DNA from: UBA4285 sp050944355
GTDB taxonomy: Bacteria > Bacillota > Clostridia > Lachnospirales > Lachnospiraceae
Length of the DNA: 64,000 bases
Direction of reading: 5' to 3'
NCBI GenBank assembly: GCA_050944355.1
Contig: JBMNQX010000008.1
Location: forward strand, 20,530 to 84,529
A program made the translations under genes and the position numbers. Numbering within the stretch: the first letter of the stretch is position 1; each line of letters opens with the position of its first letter. The notes under the pieces were generated by a model. It saw only the letters and a list, made by a program, of their open reading frames with translations, was not told the DNA's origin and made no database searches. Of this stretch, positions 25,620 to 34,149 are shown one piece after another.

Positions 25620-27064
25620 TGAAAAGTTATCGCAATGACCAGCTCGCGCGGATGCGGGCCGGAGAAACACTCAGCAGGTCGGATCAGATCCTGATGGTCG
25701 TTCAGCTGGCGGTGCCGGCGATACTCGCCCAGGTCTCTTCCGTAATCATGCAGTATATCGACGCGTCGATGGTGGGACATCTGGGGGCGGAGAGTTCCGC
25801 CGCCATCGGCCTTGTCTCATCGTCGACCTGGCTGCTGGACGGCGTGAGCGCGTCCATCGGCGCAGGATTTTATGTTCAGGTCGCGCACCGCATCGGTGCC
25901 GGCGAAGATGAAAAAGCGCGGAGTCTTGTCAGACACGGTCTTCTGACCGTTCTGGCGGTCTCCGTCTTTTTCTCGTGCCTTGCCGTACTGATTCACAGGC
26001 AGCTCCCGCTCTGGCTCGGCGGCACAGCGGAAGTTTCCGCCAAGGCGTCGCAGTATTTTCTGATATTCGGCCTCGGCATGCCGTTTTTCAACATGGAATA
26101 CGCGGCCGGCGGCATGCTGCAGAGCAGCGGCAACATGAAAGTGCCCAGCATCCTGAACATCATCATGTGTGCGCTGGATGTATTCTACAATTTCCTGTTT
26201 ATCTTTCCGACGAGAACAGTCCGTGTTTTCGGGCGGGAATTCACCATTTTCGGATTTGGCATGGACGTGGCCGGCGCGGCTCTCGGAACGACCGCGGCGG
26301 AGTTCACCTGCATGATTTTTATGCTGTACTTTCTCCTGGTCCGCTCCGAAAAGCTGCATCTGCGCCGGGAGAAGACGGATGTTTCTTACGGAGATGAACT
26401 GAAGAAAGCGCTGAAGATAGCCTGGCCGATCAGCGCGGAAAATGCGCTCACCGGCGGCGCGCAGGTCGTGTCGACGACGATTGTCGCGCCGCTCGGCACG
26501 GCCGCGATCGCGGCCAACTCATTTGCCGTGACGGCGGAGGCGCTCTGCTACATGCCGGGCTATGGAATCTCGGCGGCCGCGACCACGATCACAGGGCAGA
26601 CCATCGGGGCCGGCCGCAGAGACCTGACGCGGCACTTAGCCTTTCTGTCCACGTTTTTCGGCATGATTGTCATGGGCGGAACCGGTGTGCTGATGTATAT
26701 CTTCGCGCCGCAGATCATCGGCATCATCACGCAGGTGGAAGAGGTCCGCGACCTGGCCGTGCAGGTTCTGCGGATCGAGGCGTTTGCGGAACCGATGTTT
26801 GCGGCTTCCATCGTCGCGTCCGGCATCTTCCGGGGCAGCGGCGACACGCTGACGTCTACCATCGTCAACCTGATCTGCATGTGGGCCGTCCGGCTTCCGC
26901 TGGCTGCGTTTCTCGCGCCGAAAATCGGTCTGCCGGGCGTCTGGTCGGCGATGTGCTTTGAGCTGAACGTGTGCGGGGCTGTGTTCCTGATCCTGCTGAA
27001 CCGGAAGACAAAGAAAATGACAGAGCGCCCGCAGGATGAAAAAGAAAAATCTGCCGGTCGGTGA
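25619..27064 (+). CDS. MATE family efflux transporter (NorM-like)
   Basis: This 481-residue transporter has about twelve transmembrane segments in two related halves. It probably exports cationic compounds in exchange for sodium or protons. The N-terminal MVGHLGAESSAAIGL segment and the second-half GAGRRD loop fit the family. ATG overlaps the potCD stop codon by one base. This suggests co-expression with the polyamine-type importer, though a functional link is only inferred. Confidence 0.88.
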   Translation: MKSYRNDQLARMRAGETLSRSDQILMVVQLAVPAILAQVSSVIMQYIDASMVGHLGAESSAAIGLVSSSTWLLDGVSASIGAGFYVQVAHRIGAGEDEKARSLVRHGLLTVLAVSVFFSCLAVLIHRQLPLWLGGTAEVSAKASQYFLIFGLGMPFFNMEYAAGGMLQSSGNMKVPSILNIIMCALDVFYNFLFIFPTRTVRVFGREFTIFGFGMDVAGAALGTTAAEFTCMIFMLYFLLVRSEKLHLRREKTDVSYGDELKKALKIAWPISAENALTGGAQVVSTTIVAPLGTAAIAANSFAVTAEALCYMPGYGISAAATTITGQTIGAGRRDLTRHLAFLSTFFGMIVMGGTGVLMYIFAPQIIGIITQVEEVRDLAVQVLRIEAFAEPMFAASIVASGIFRGSGDTLTSTIVNLICMWAVRLPLAAFLAPKIGLPGVWSAMCFELNVCGAVFLILLNRKTKKMTERPQDEKEKSAGR

Positions 27065-27102
27065 CCGGAAACATTTGCCACGGAGACAGGAGAGGTGTGC
27101 GT

Positions 27103-27723
27103 ATGTCATATTGCGACTGGGATTCAGCGAGTGATATTGTTCTCAGATATCACGACGAGGAGTGGGGCGTGCCGCTCCACGACGATCAGAAGCAGTTTGA
27201 GTTTCTGATGATGGAGGTCATGCAGTGCGGTCTGAACTGGACGATGATGATGAACAAGCGGGAGATTTTCCGCCAGTGTTTTGACAATTTCGACTTTGAC
27301 AAGGTCGCCGCGTATGACGAGTCGGATATCGCGCGCATTCTGAATACGCCGGGGATGATCCGCTCGCGAAGAAAGGTCGAAGCCGTCATAAATGACGCCC
27401 GCTGTTTTCAGAAAATCCGCGCAGAGTTCGGAACTTTCTCGGAGTATCTCTGGGGCTGGTCCGGCGGAAAGACGATTCTGTACAACAGGCACCCGGAAGG
27501 CTGGATCCCCACGAGCAACGGCCTGTCGGACCGGATCAGCAGGGACCTGAAGAAGCGGGGTTTCAGGTATCTCGGGAGCGTGACCGTGTATTCACATCTG
27601 CAGGCGTGCGGCATCATAAACGATCATGACAGAAACTGCCCGTGTTATGACAGGATCAACGCCGCGAATCCGACGGTGCACAGGCGCCGCGAGAAAGAGC
27701 ACGACGTTCATTATTACGGGTGA
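27103..27723 (+). CDS. tag: DNA-3-methyladenine glycosylase I
   Basis: This 206-residue base-excision repair enzyme removes 3-methyladenine from DNA. The zinc-snap residues Cys4 and His17 sit at the same positions as in E. coli Tag, and the C-terminal NDHDRNCPCY supplies the matching His and Cys. ATG at 27103 with AGGAGAGG upstream is chosen over an earlier in-frame ATG-like start at 27061 because the product then begins MSYCDW as expected. It lies 38 bp after the MATE gene. Confidence 0.93.
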   Translation: MSYCDWDSASDIVLRYHDEEWGVPLHDDQKQFEFLMMEVMQCGLNWTMMMNKREIFRQCFDNFDFDKVAAYDESDIARILNTPGMIRSRRKVEAVINDARCFQKIRAEFGTFSEYLWGWSGGKTILYNRHPEGWIPTSNGLSDRISRDLKKRGFRYLGSVTVYSHLQACGIINDHDRNCPCYDRINAANPTVHRRREKEHDVHYYG

Positions 27724-27862
27724 CGTGAGACGTTTAAGAAGTTGTCCGCGGCGATGTTGACGCCGCCTCCCGGGATGTGGTAGGTTTTTCATAGTAACAG
27801 GAACGTGAAAGAATCAATATCAGCTCTGGGGGCAGCTTGTTTTCAGGGCGAAAGGAGAAGGT

Positions 27863-30643
27863 ATGATCAGATCCTGTCAGGTGAACCACATCGGGAACCC
27901 GGTCGGGTATCAGCTGGGAGAAGAGCCGGTATTTCACTGGGTCGCCGAGGGACTTCCCGGGAAGTGCGTGAAAGAGTCCCGGATTGTCGTGCGGGAAGGC
28001 GGCACCTGCATTGCGGATACGGGCTGGAAAGAGCTCGACAGCCTGGGGACGGCGCTGCCGCTTCTGCTGAAGCCGCGGAAGCGCTATGAGTGGACGGTCT
28101 CTGTGCGAAGCGATGCCGGAGCAGAAGAGACGAGCGGTGTGAATTTTTTTGAGACCGGAAAAATGGACGAGTCCTGGGCCGGCAAATGGATCGGGTGCGA
28201 CGACAAAGAGCCGCGCCTTCCGGTGTTTGAGAAGGGGTTCACGCTTGAGCAGAAGCCTGTCTCAGCGAGGCTGTATGTCTGCGGCCTGGGACTCTACGAG
28301 GCGCATCTCAACGGACAGCGCGTGGGAAATGAGTACCTGACGCCGTACTGCAACAATTACACGGCCTGGGTGCAGTACCAGACATTTGACGTGACAGACC
28401 AGCTGATTAGCGGCGAGAATCAGCTTGAAATCGGACTGGGGAACGGCTGGTACAAAGGCAGGTTCGGCTTTTCCGGGAAAACGGATGGCTACTACGGCGA
28501 TTCGTGGAAGCTGATTGCGGAGCTGAGAATTCAGCTGCCGGACGGCACGGAGACAGTCGTCGGGACGGACGAGTCCTGGCAGGTGCGCCGCTCGAATATA
28601 ATATTTTCAAACATTTACGACGGTGAGCAGCGCGACGATACACTGACGGCGCTCCCGGCCGAGCCCGCGAGACTTACCGCGCCTCCGGAAGGAAAGCTCA
28701 CAGAAAGGCTCTCGGTTCCGGTAACCATACTGCAGGAGATCAGACCGGTCCGGCTGATCCACACGCCGGCCGGTGAGCTGGTCCTGGATATGGGACAGAA
28801 TCTGGCCGGCATCTGGCGTCTTCACGTGCACGGCATGAAGCGGGGCGCCCGTCTTCATCTCCAGGTCGGCGAAGTGCTGCAGGGCGGCAATTTCTACCGC
28901 GACAACCTGCGGAGCGCAAAGGCGGAATACATCTATGTTTCCGATGGCTCGGAGCTCATACTGGAGCCGAAATTTACGTTTTACGGATACCGGTACGTAA
29001 AAATCGAAGGCATGCCGGATCTGCAGAAGGACGATTTCACGGCTCTCGCGCTCACGTCGAAGATGCGCGAGACAATGAAACTGGAGACGGGCGACGCGAA
29101 AGTGAACCGCCTGATTCAGAACGCCAGCTGGGGCCGCCGCGACAACTTTATCGACGTCCCGACGGACTGCCCGCAGCGCGACGAGCGCATGGGCTGGACC
29201 GGCGACGCGCAGGTCTTCTGCCCGACGGCGCTTTTCTTCAGCGACGCTTATGCGTTTTACAGCAAATATCTGTACGACATGAAGACGGAGCAGGACGCGC
29301 TGGGCGGCAAAGTTCCGGTTGTCGTTCCGTCTTTTGAAATCAAGGACAATGCCGCCTGCGCATGGAGCGACGCCACCTGCATCATCCCATGGCAAATGTA
29401 CCGGTTCACCGGCGACGCCTCCATACTGCGCCGGCACTATCCGGCCATGAAGTCGTGGGTCGAGTATGTGCGCGATCTGGAGGAAGACGATCACAAGTGG
29501 CGGGATCAGTTCCATTACGCCGACTGGCTGGCGCTTGACGGCGACGGTGCCAAAGATTCGGTACTCGGCGGGACCGACAGCGGCTATGTGGCGGAAGTCT
29601 ATTACCTGTACAGCACGCGCATTCTGGCGAAGACGGCGAAACTGCTGAAAAAGGCAGAAGACGAGGAAATATACGAGACTCTGGCGAATTCGATTCTCAA
29701 CGGCATCCGCTACGAGTATTTTGCGCCGAGCGGGCACTGCTGCATTGACACGCAGACCGCCTATCTGCTCGCGCTGCGGTTCGGTCTCTCGGATCCGAAG
29801 CGCATGGCGGACGGTCTTGTGAACAAGCTGGAAAAGAACGGCGGAAAACTTCAGACCGGATTTGTCGGGACGCCGCTGCTCTGCGAACAGCTGACCCGGA
29901 TCGGCCGCAGCGATATGGCATACGACCTGTTGCTGAACGAAGAGTATCCGGGCTGGCTCTACGAAGTGAATCTGGGCGCCACGACGATCTGGGAGCGCTG
30001 GAACTCGATGGAGAGCGACGGAACAGTCTCTTCGACCGGAATGAACAGCTTCAATCACTATGCCTACGGGTCCATCGTGCAGTGGATTGCCGAGCGCGCG
30101 GCCGGCCTCAGACGAAAAGAGGGAAGCGTCGGATTTCGTGAAGCAGAGTACGCTCCGCTGCCCGATATGCGGCTCGGCCACGCGGAAATCTCGTATGAGT
30201 CGTCCGCCGGAAACTGGCATGCGCGCTGGGACGCGGAGGACGACTTCACGCTGAAGGTTTCCCTGCACGTGCCGTTCGGGTGCCGCGCTTTTGTGCGTCT
30301 GCCATATGCCGGCGAAACACTGTATGATCAGATGAGAGATGAAAATCCGCTGTTTGCCGATGTGAAGAACGGCGTCTGCATGGTCGGCGGCGGCGATTAC
30401 GAGGTGACGTATCACACCGACCGACCGCTGCGGAAAATCTACAACATCGACATGCCGATTCCTGAGATATTGGCATACAAAAAGGCGGCGTCTGTTCTGG
30501 AAAAATTACTTCCGGGAATTAAAAGCAGGGCAAGGTCTTATCCGGTGATGTCCCTGCGGACATTTCTTGACAGGACAAGTGCGTATCATCTGACAGATGA
30601 GCAGATAAAACAGCTCAGTCAGAAACTTTATGAGATACGATGA
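27863..30643 (+). CDS. Alpha-L-rhamnosidase, GH78
   Basis: This 926-residue glycoside hydrolase should release terminal L-rhamnose from plant glycans or flavonoid glycosides. Beta-sandwich domains occupy the first ~390 residues. The (alpha/alpha)6 catalytic domain follows, with the family motif DVPTDCPQRDERMGWTGD (about residues 430-447), which holds the acid residues. A C-terminal beta domain lies past ~780. About 90 extra residues, starting near KKAASVLEK, follow with no assigned role. No signal peptide is visible, so it should act in the cytoplasm on imported oligosaccharides. The start has AAAGGAGAAGG. Confidence 0.9.
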   Translation: MIRSCQVNHIGNPVGYQLGEEPVFHWVAEGLPGKCVKESRIVVREGGTCIADTGWKELDSLGTALPLLLKPRKRYEWTVSVRSDAGAEETSGVNFFETGKMDESWAGKWIGCDDKEPRLPVFEKGFTLEQKPVSARLYVCGLGLYEAHLNGQRVGNEYLTPYCNNYTAWVQYQTFDVTDQLISGENQLEIGLGNGWYKGRFGFSGKTDGYYGDSWKLIAELRIQLPDGTETVVGTDESWQVRRSNIIFSNIYDGEQRDDTLTALPAEPARLTAPPEGKLTERLSVPVTILQEIRPVRLIHTPAGELVLDMGQNLAGIWRLHVHGMKRGARLHLQVGEVLQGGNFYRDNLRSAKAEYIYVSDGSELILEPKFTFYGYRYVKIEGMPDLQKDDFTALALTSKMRETMKLETGDAKVNRLIQNASWGRRDNFIDVPTDCPQRDERMGWTGDAQVFCPTALFFSDAYAFYSKYLYDMKTEQDALGGKVPVVVPSFEIKDNAACAWSDATCIIPWQMYRFTGDASILRRHYPAMKSWVEYVRDLEEDDHKWRDQFHYADWLALDGDGAKDSVLGGTDSGYVAEVYYLYSTRILAKTAKLLKKAEDEEIYETLANSILNGIRYEYFAPSGHCCIDTQTAYLLALRFGLSDPKRMADGLVNKLEKNGGKLQTGFVGTPLLCEQLTRIGRSDMAYDLLLNEEYPGWLYEVNLGATTIWERWNSMESDGTVSSTGMNSFNHYAYGSIVQWIAERAAGLRRKEGSVGFREAEYAPLPDMRLGHAEISYESSAGNWHARWDAEDDFTLKVSLHVPFGCRAFVRLPYAGETLYDQMRDENPLFADVKNGVCMVGGGDYEVTYHTDRPLRKIYNIDMPIPEILAYKKAASVLEKLLPGIKSRARSYPVMSLRTFLDRTSAYHLTDEQIKQLSQKLYEIR

Positions 30644-30658
30644 AACGAGGCTTTGGAT

Positions 30659-31831
30659 ATGAAAATTACATCTGTCAGCACAATCGGCCTGCGCGCAAAG
30701 ACGCCGGTCATCAGCGACGCAATGTCAGTGAACCGGGCGCGCCAGGCGCTCTGGGTGAAAGTTGAGACGGACAGCGGTCTGTACGGAATCGGCGAGGCTT
30801 TTACCTACGGGAGTCCGCTGGAAGCCGCCAGGCAGATCGTCGAACAACAGCTCGCTCCGGTCCTGATCGGCGAAAATCCGGCAGCCATCGAACAGCTGTG
30901 GCAGAAAATGTACTGGAGAAATATCGCGAGCGGGCGCACCGGTCTGGTGTTTTCCTGCATCGGCGGCGTCGACATCGCGCTCTGGGATCTCCTCGGAAAA
31001 AGCGCCGGCCTGTCCGTCGCCGATCTTCTCGGGCGGCACTCGGAGACGGTTCCGTCGTACGCGAGCGGTGGATTTTACGCGGCGGGCAAAGGAATAGATG
31101 GGCTGAAGCGCGAAATCGAAGGGTATCTCGACAAGGGATACCGGGACGTGAAGATCAAGATCGGCCGGGTGCCGGAACTGAGTCAGTGCACTGTGAAGTA
31201 CACGGCCGACACCTGTTTCAGCGTCACGCTCGACGAAGACCTCGAGAGAATCGCGGCTGTCCGTTCCATGATCGGAAAGCACAGCCGCCTCGCGGCGGAT
31301 ATCAACGCGGCCTGGTCTGAGATGGAAGTGATTCAGGCGCTGCCGGCTTTCAAAGAGGCGGGGCTGAATTTTCTTGAGGAACCGATTCAATTTGAAAATG
31401 AAGCGGGACTCAAAAGAATCCGCGAGGCGATGCCGGAAATCGGGATCATGGGATTTGAGACCGCGCAGGGAAGTTTTAATTTCACGCGTCTGATGAAGGC
31501 AGGCGCCATGGACGTTGTAGAGCCGGACGTCGGCTGGGGCGGCGGCATCACGGAAGTCCGCAAAATCGCCGCGGCGGCGCGCGGCTTCTGCAAGCCCGTG
31601 TCGCTTCACTCATTCGGATCCTGCGTTCATTTCGCGGCGAGTCTTCAGCTCGCGGCTTCTCTGCCGAACACAGAAGCCATCGAGAGCGAAGAGAATCCGA
31701 ACCCGCTCAAGACCGGACTGACGAAGACACCGTTTGAGCACGACGATCATATGAACTTCATCGTCTCAGACAAGCCGGGACTCGGGCTTGACATCGACTG
31801 GGACAAAGTCGAAGAGTACCGCGTGTTTTAA
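30659..31831 (+). CDS. Enolase-superfamily (mandelate racemase/muconate lactonizing) sugar-acid dehydratase-like enzyme
   Basis: This 390-residue enzyme has the N-terminal capping domain and TIM barrel of the superfamily. Lys165 and Lys167 form the KxK motif (DVKIKIG). Metal ligands are Asp in ADINAAW (~214), Glu in EEPIQ (~240) and Glu in GFETAQG (~265). His in SLHSFG (~316) is the second base. Such enzymes often dehydrate sugar acids. Sitting 15 bp after a rhamnosidase, a role in rhamnose or uronate breakdown is plausible, but the substrate cannot be read. ATG at 30659 is used, with a TTG two codons earlier. Confidence 0.82.
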   Translation: MKITSVSTIGLRAKTPVISDAMSVNRARQALWVKVETDSGLYGIGEAFTYGSPLEAARQIVEQQLAPVLIGENPAAIEQLWQKMYWRNIASGRTGLVFSCIGGVDIALWDLLGKSAGLSVADLLGRHSETVPSYASGGFYAAGKGIDGLKREIEGYLDKGYRDVKIKIGRVPELSQCTVKYTADTCFSVTLDEDLERIAAVRSMIGKHSRLAADINAAWSEMEVIQALPAFKEAGLNFLEEPIQFENEAGLKRIREAMPEIGIMGFETAQGSFNFTRLMKAGAMDVVEPDVGWGGGITEVRKIAAAARGFCKPVSLHSFGSCVHFAASLQLAASLPNTEAIESEENPNPLKTGLTKTPFEHDDHMNFIVSDKPGLGLDIDWDKVEEYRVF

Positions 31832-31855
31832 CCGCATTTTTCAGGGAAAAAAAGA

Positions 31856-31898
31856 AGGCAGGAGGATCGCAGAACTAAAGCGCCCTTCCTGCCTTTCT
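31856..31898. terminator. Bidirectional terminator between convergent genes
   Basis: AAGGCAGGA pairs with TCCTGCCTT. An A-run precedes and T residues follow, so it can stop transcripts from both sides. Confidence 0.75.
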
Positions 31899-31902
31899 GA
31901 TG

Positions 31903-32778
31903 TCAAAACGTGATTCCGGTGAGTTCGATCAGCAGTCCCCAGAAAACGCCGATGACGTAGAGCATGGCGGCTGCCTTGATGTTCTCGGACATGTGACGGT
32001 TGTTGGTGCGAAACAGGACGAGGAGTCCGACGCCCGCGCCGACGAGAAGTCCGGCCATCATCTGTCCGGCGCCGAGCATTCCGTCGAGATAGAGCTGCGT
32101 GATGAGAACGGAACTGGCGCAGTTCGGGATCAGGCCGAACAGTGCGGCGAGGAATGTTCCGACGATCGGTTTGCCCGTGAGAAATCCCGCGACGCGGTCC
32201 GCTCCGAGGCTTTCCACGGCGATGGTCAGGGCGACCGTGATCACAAACACGAACAGCACAATGTGCAGCGTGTGGACGAACGCAGAGTGTAAGATGGAAC
32301 CCTCTTCTTTTTCGTAGCCGCAGTGCTCCTCGTCGCACAGATCGCGCACATGTTTTTCGGTCTTGCTGCGGTATTTCGTGAAGCGCAGCAGAAAGTCGAC
32401 CGCGAGGCCGGACACCATGCCGATGAGCGCCTTTGAGACGAGAATCTTCAGTATTGTGGGCAGCGCGACCTGCTCGGAAATAAAGATCGGGAGCATTTCA
32501 TCCGATGTCGACAGAAACACGGCCATCAGAGTTCCGATGGAGATCAGACCGCCGGAATAAAGGCTCGCCGCGGCGGCGGAAAATCCGCACTGCGGCACGA
32601 TGCCGACGGCGGCGCCGACGACCGGACCGAACCGGCCGACGCTGGCGATCAGATTGGTCGTGTGTTCTGAGGTTTTCCGTTCCAGCGCCTCCATGATCAG
32701 GTAGGTCACGAACAGGAACGGGATCAGTTTTACTGTATCAACGGCCGCGTCAAGCAGCGCGTTCCAAATCATTTCCAT
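31903..32778 (-). CDS. Putative 10-TM heavy-metal/manganese exporter (ArsP_2/DUF2899 type)
   Basis: This 291-residue polytopic membrane protein looks internally duplicated. Each half carries a Pro-x-Cys motif after a hydrophobic helix: GIVPQCGFSAAAASL in the first half and GLIPNCASSVLI in the second. A central cytoplasmic loop has CDEEHCGYEKEE, which could bind metal. The family is annotated as a putative heavy-metal or manganese exporter. It follows the Fur-family repressor with a 10-bp overlap and shares its promoter and operators, which supports metal-controlled expression. ATG at 32772 is an alternative start. Confidence 0.75.
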   Translation of the reverse strand: MEMIWNALLDAAVDTVKLIPFLFVTYLIMEALERKTSEHTTNLIASVGRFGPVVGAAVGIVPQCGFSAAAASLYSGGLISIGTLMAVFLSTSDEMLPIFISEQVALPTILKILVSKALIGMVSGLAVDFLLRFTKYRSKTEKHVRDLCDEEHCGYEKEEGSILHSAFVHTLHIVLFVFVITVALTIAVESLGADRVAGFLTGKPIVGTFLAALFGLIPNCASSVLITQLYLDGMLGAGQMMAGLLVGAGVGLLVLFRTNNRHMSENIKAAAMLYVIGVFWGLLIELTGITF

Positions 32779-33209
32779 CCTTCTTCTTCTTTCCTTTTCT
32801 TCAGAGCCAGTTCCATGCGGCACTCTTTGCAGAGCCCCACCAGCATGGATTCCCGGCAGTCAACCTGAAAACCGTGCTCTTTCATCAGATGATCAGAAAT
32901 CTCACCCATGAAATCGCAGTTCAGGTGAATAATCTTTCCGCAGCGGCTGCACAGAAGGTGCAGATGGCTGTTGCAGTCCATCTGGGGCTGCAGATATTGA
33001 TAGAACCTTTCATCATCGCCGCCCGTCTTGTGTTCCTGGAGAACATTTTCCTTCTCGAGACGGTCGAGATTGCGGTATACCGTGGTCAGGCTGACGGAAA
33101 AACCGTCGGCTTTCATCCGCTCATATATGTCTTTCGCGCAGACTTTCTCATCGGCGTGCTCCTCAAAATATTTCTGGAGCCAGTCCCGGTATTTGGTTTT
33201 ATATTCCAT
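32769..33209 (-). CDS. Fur family metal-responsive repressor
   Basis: This 146-residue regulator has an N-terminal winged helix (TTVYRNLDRLEKENVL, about residues 44-60). Its C-terminal dimer domain has HLHLLCSRCGKIIHL and a second CxxC (LCKEC), giving the two CxxC pairs of a structural zinc site. ATG at 33209 is preferred over an earlier in-frame start because it follows GAGG and leaves a normal Fur-type N-terminus. The promoter is flanked by two 15-bp palindromes. The co-transcribed exporter points to a metal sensor, but iron, zinc, manganese or peroxide cannot be told apart here. Confidence 0.88.
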   Translation of the reverse strand: MEYKTKYRDWLQKYFEEHADEKVCAKDIYERMKADGFSVSLTTVYRNLDRLEKENVLQEHKTGGDDERFYQYLQPQMDCNSHLHLLCSRCGKIIHLNCDFMGEISDHLMKEHGFQVDCRESMLVGLCKECRMELALKKRKEEEGWK

Positions 33210-33226
33210 GACAAATGCCTCACATT

Positions 33227-33241
33227 TGCAAATCATTTGCA
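33227..33241. promoter_or_regulatory. Fur-family operator 1 (perfect 7-1-7 palindrome)
   Basis: TGCAAAT-C-ATTTGCA is a perfect inverted repeat of the 7-1-7 type known for Fur, Zur and PerR boxes. It lies downstream of the predicted start point, between promoter and start codon. Confidence 0.75.
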
Positions 33242-33257
33242 TTTCGCAGCAGACTTT

Positions 33258-33285
33258 ATTATACGTGTCCGGAAACATTTGTCAA
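33258..33285 (-). promoter_or_regulatory. Promoter of the Fur-family repressor and exporter
   Basis: On the minus strand TTGACA (33285-33280) and TATAAT (33263-33258) are 16 bp apart. Both are perfect consensus hexamers. Confidence 0.8.
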
Positions 33286-33287
33286 TA

Positions 33288-33302
33288 TGCAATTGATTTG
33301 CA
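33288..33302. promoter_or_regulatory. Fur-family operator 2
   Basis: TGCAATT-G-ATTTGCA matches operator 1 with one mismatched pair. It abuts the -35 element, so the promoter lies between two operators. Confidence 0.7.
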
Positions 33303-33342
33303 TTTTCTGGCGGCGGTCGGAATGCAGAACCCTGAGCCGCGG

Positions 33343-33371
33343 TTGACAGGAGGGGCGGGGTGGTGTAAGAT
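33343..33371 (+). promoter_or_regulatory. Promoter of the Nim-like gene
   Basis: TTGACA at 33343-33348 and TAAGAT at 33366-33371 are separated by 17 bp. Confidence 0.65.
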
Positions 33372-33390
33372 GAGCGAAATTTGAAAAACA

Positions 33391-33455
33391 TACCGCCGGG
33401 TATTTTAAGCCTTTCTTTCATCCCGCAAGGCCATGGGGATGAGGGAAAGGCTTTT
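33391..33455 (+). promoter_or_regulatory. Leader hairpin (terminator-like attenuator) before the Nim-like gene
   Basis: The small palindrome TACCGCCGGGTA (33391-33402) is followed by a stem made of AAGCCTTTC/GAAAGGCTT and CATCCC/GGGATG, then TTTTT. It lies inside the 5' leader, ending 20 bp before the start codon, where a terminator would cut off its own gene. A signal-dependent attenuator is possible. Confidence 0.5.
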
Positions 33456-33474
33456 TCAGGCAGAAGGAGGATGT

Positions 33475-33978
33475 ATGTTCCGAAAAATGCGAAGGTTCCG
33501 TCAGGCGCTGCCCGAGGCAGCCGTCCGGGATATTCTGCTCGCGCGCACCAATGGCGTGCTTGCCTTGTCTGGGGACGACGGGTATCCGTACGCGGTGCCG
33601 GTGAGCTATGTGTACGACCCGGACGAGAATTGTATTTTCTTTCACGGCGCGAAAGAGGGCCACAAGATCGACGCGATCCGCCGAAATGAGAAAGTGTCGT
33701 TCTGCGTGGTGGATAAAGATGAAATTGTGCCGAAAGAATTCACGTCGTATTTCCGAAGCGTGATTGTATTCGGAAAAATCAGGATTGTTAAAGACGAAGA
33801 AGAAAAGAGACGCTCGATCGACAAACTCGCCCGCAAGTATTCGCCGGACGAGACGGATGCGTCCCGCGGCGCGGAAATTGAAAAAGAGTGGCGGTCGCTC
33901 TGCATGCTGCGCCTTGACATCGAAAACATGACAGGAAAAGAAGCGATCGAGCTGACAGGACAAAGACAGGAAAATTAA
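33475..33978 (+). CDS. Pyridoxamine 5'-phosphate oxidase-like flavoprotein (NimA-like)
   Basis: This 167-residue split-barrel protein belongs to the group that includes nitroimidazole-resistance (Nim) proteins and other small FMN or heme binders. The segment GYPYAVPVSYVYDPDENCIFF (split in the barrel, about residues 36-56), then FHGAKEGHKIDAIRRN with its His, matches the family. ATG at 33475 has AGAAGGAGG upstream. It has its own promoter and a leader hairpin, so it is likely regulated. Drug resistance should not be assumed from family alone. Confidence 0.82.
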   Translation: MFRKMRRFRQALPEAAVRDILLARTNGVLALSGDDGYPYAVPVSYVYDPDENCIFFHGAKEGHKIDAIRRNEKVSFCVVDKDEIVPKEFTSYFRSVIVFGKIRIVKDEEEKRRSIDKLARKYSPDETDASRGAEIEKEWRSLCMLRLDIENMTGKEAIELTGQRQEN

Positions 33979-34014
33979 TACAAGTTAAGACCCGCCGGGG
34001 TATAACTATTGTGT

Positions 34015-34057
34015 AGTAGGCCAGAGTTACGCAATAAACTCTGACCTGCTTTTTTTG
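34015..34057 (+). terminator. Terminator after the Nim-like gene
   Basis: AGTAGG plus CAGAGTT pair with AACTCTG plus CCTGCT, followed by seven T residues. The palindrome ACCCGCCGGGGT at 33990 just before it resembles the one in the Nim-like leader, so this could also be a leader attenuator for the MATE gene. Confidence 0.7.
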
Positions 34058-34149
34058 TGCTTTTATCCCACGGGAACGTTTCGCGCCAGCTCACCTGAAA
34101 GTGGGCCGGCGTCAGAATTTCAAGTGCATCTTTTAGGAGGTAATGACAA

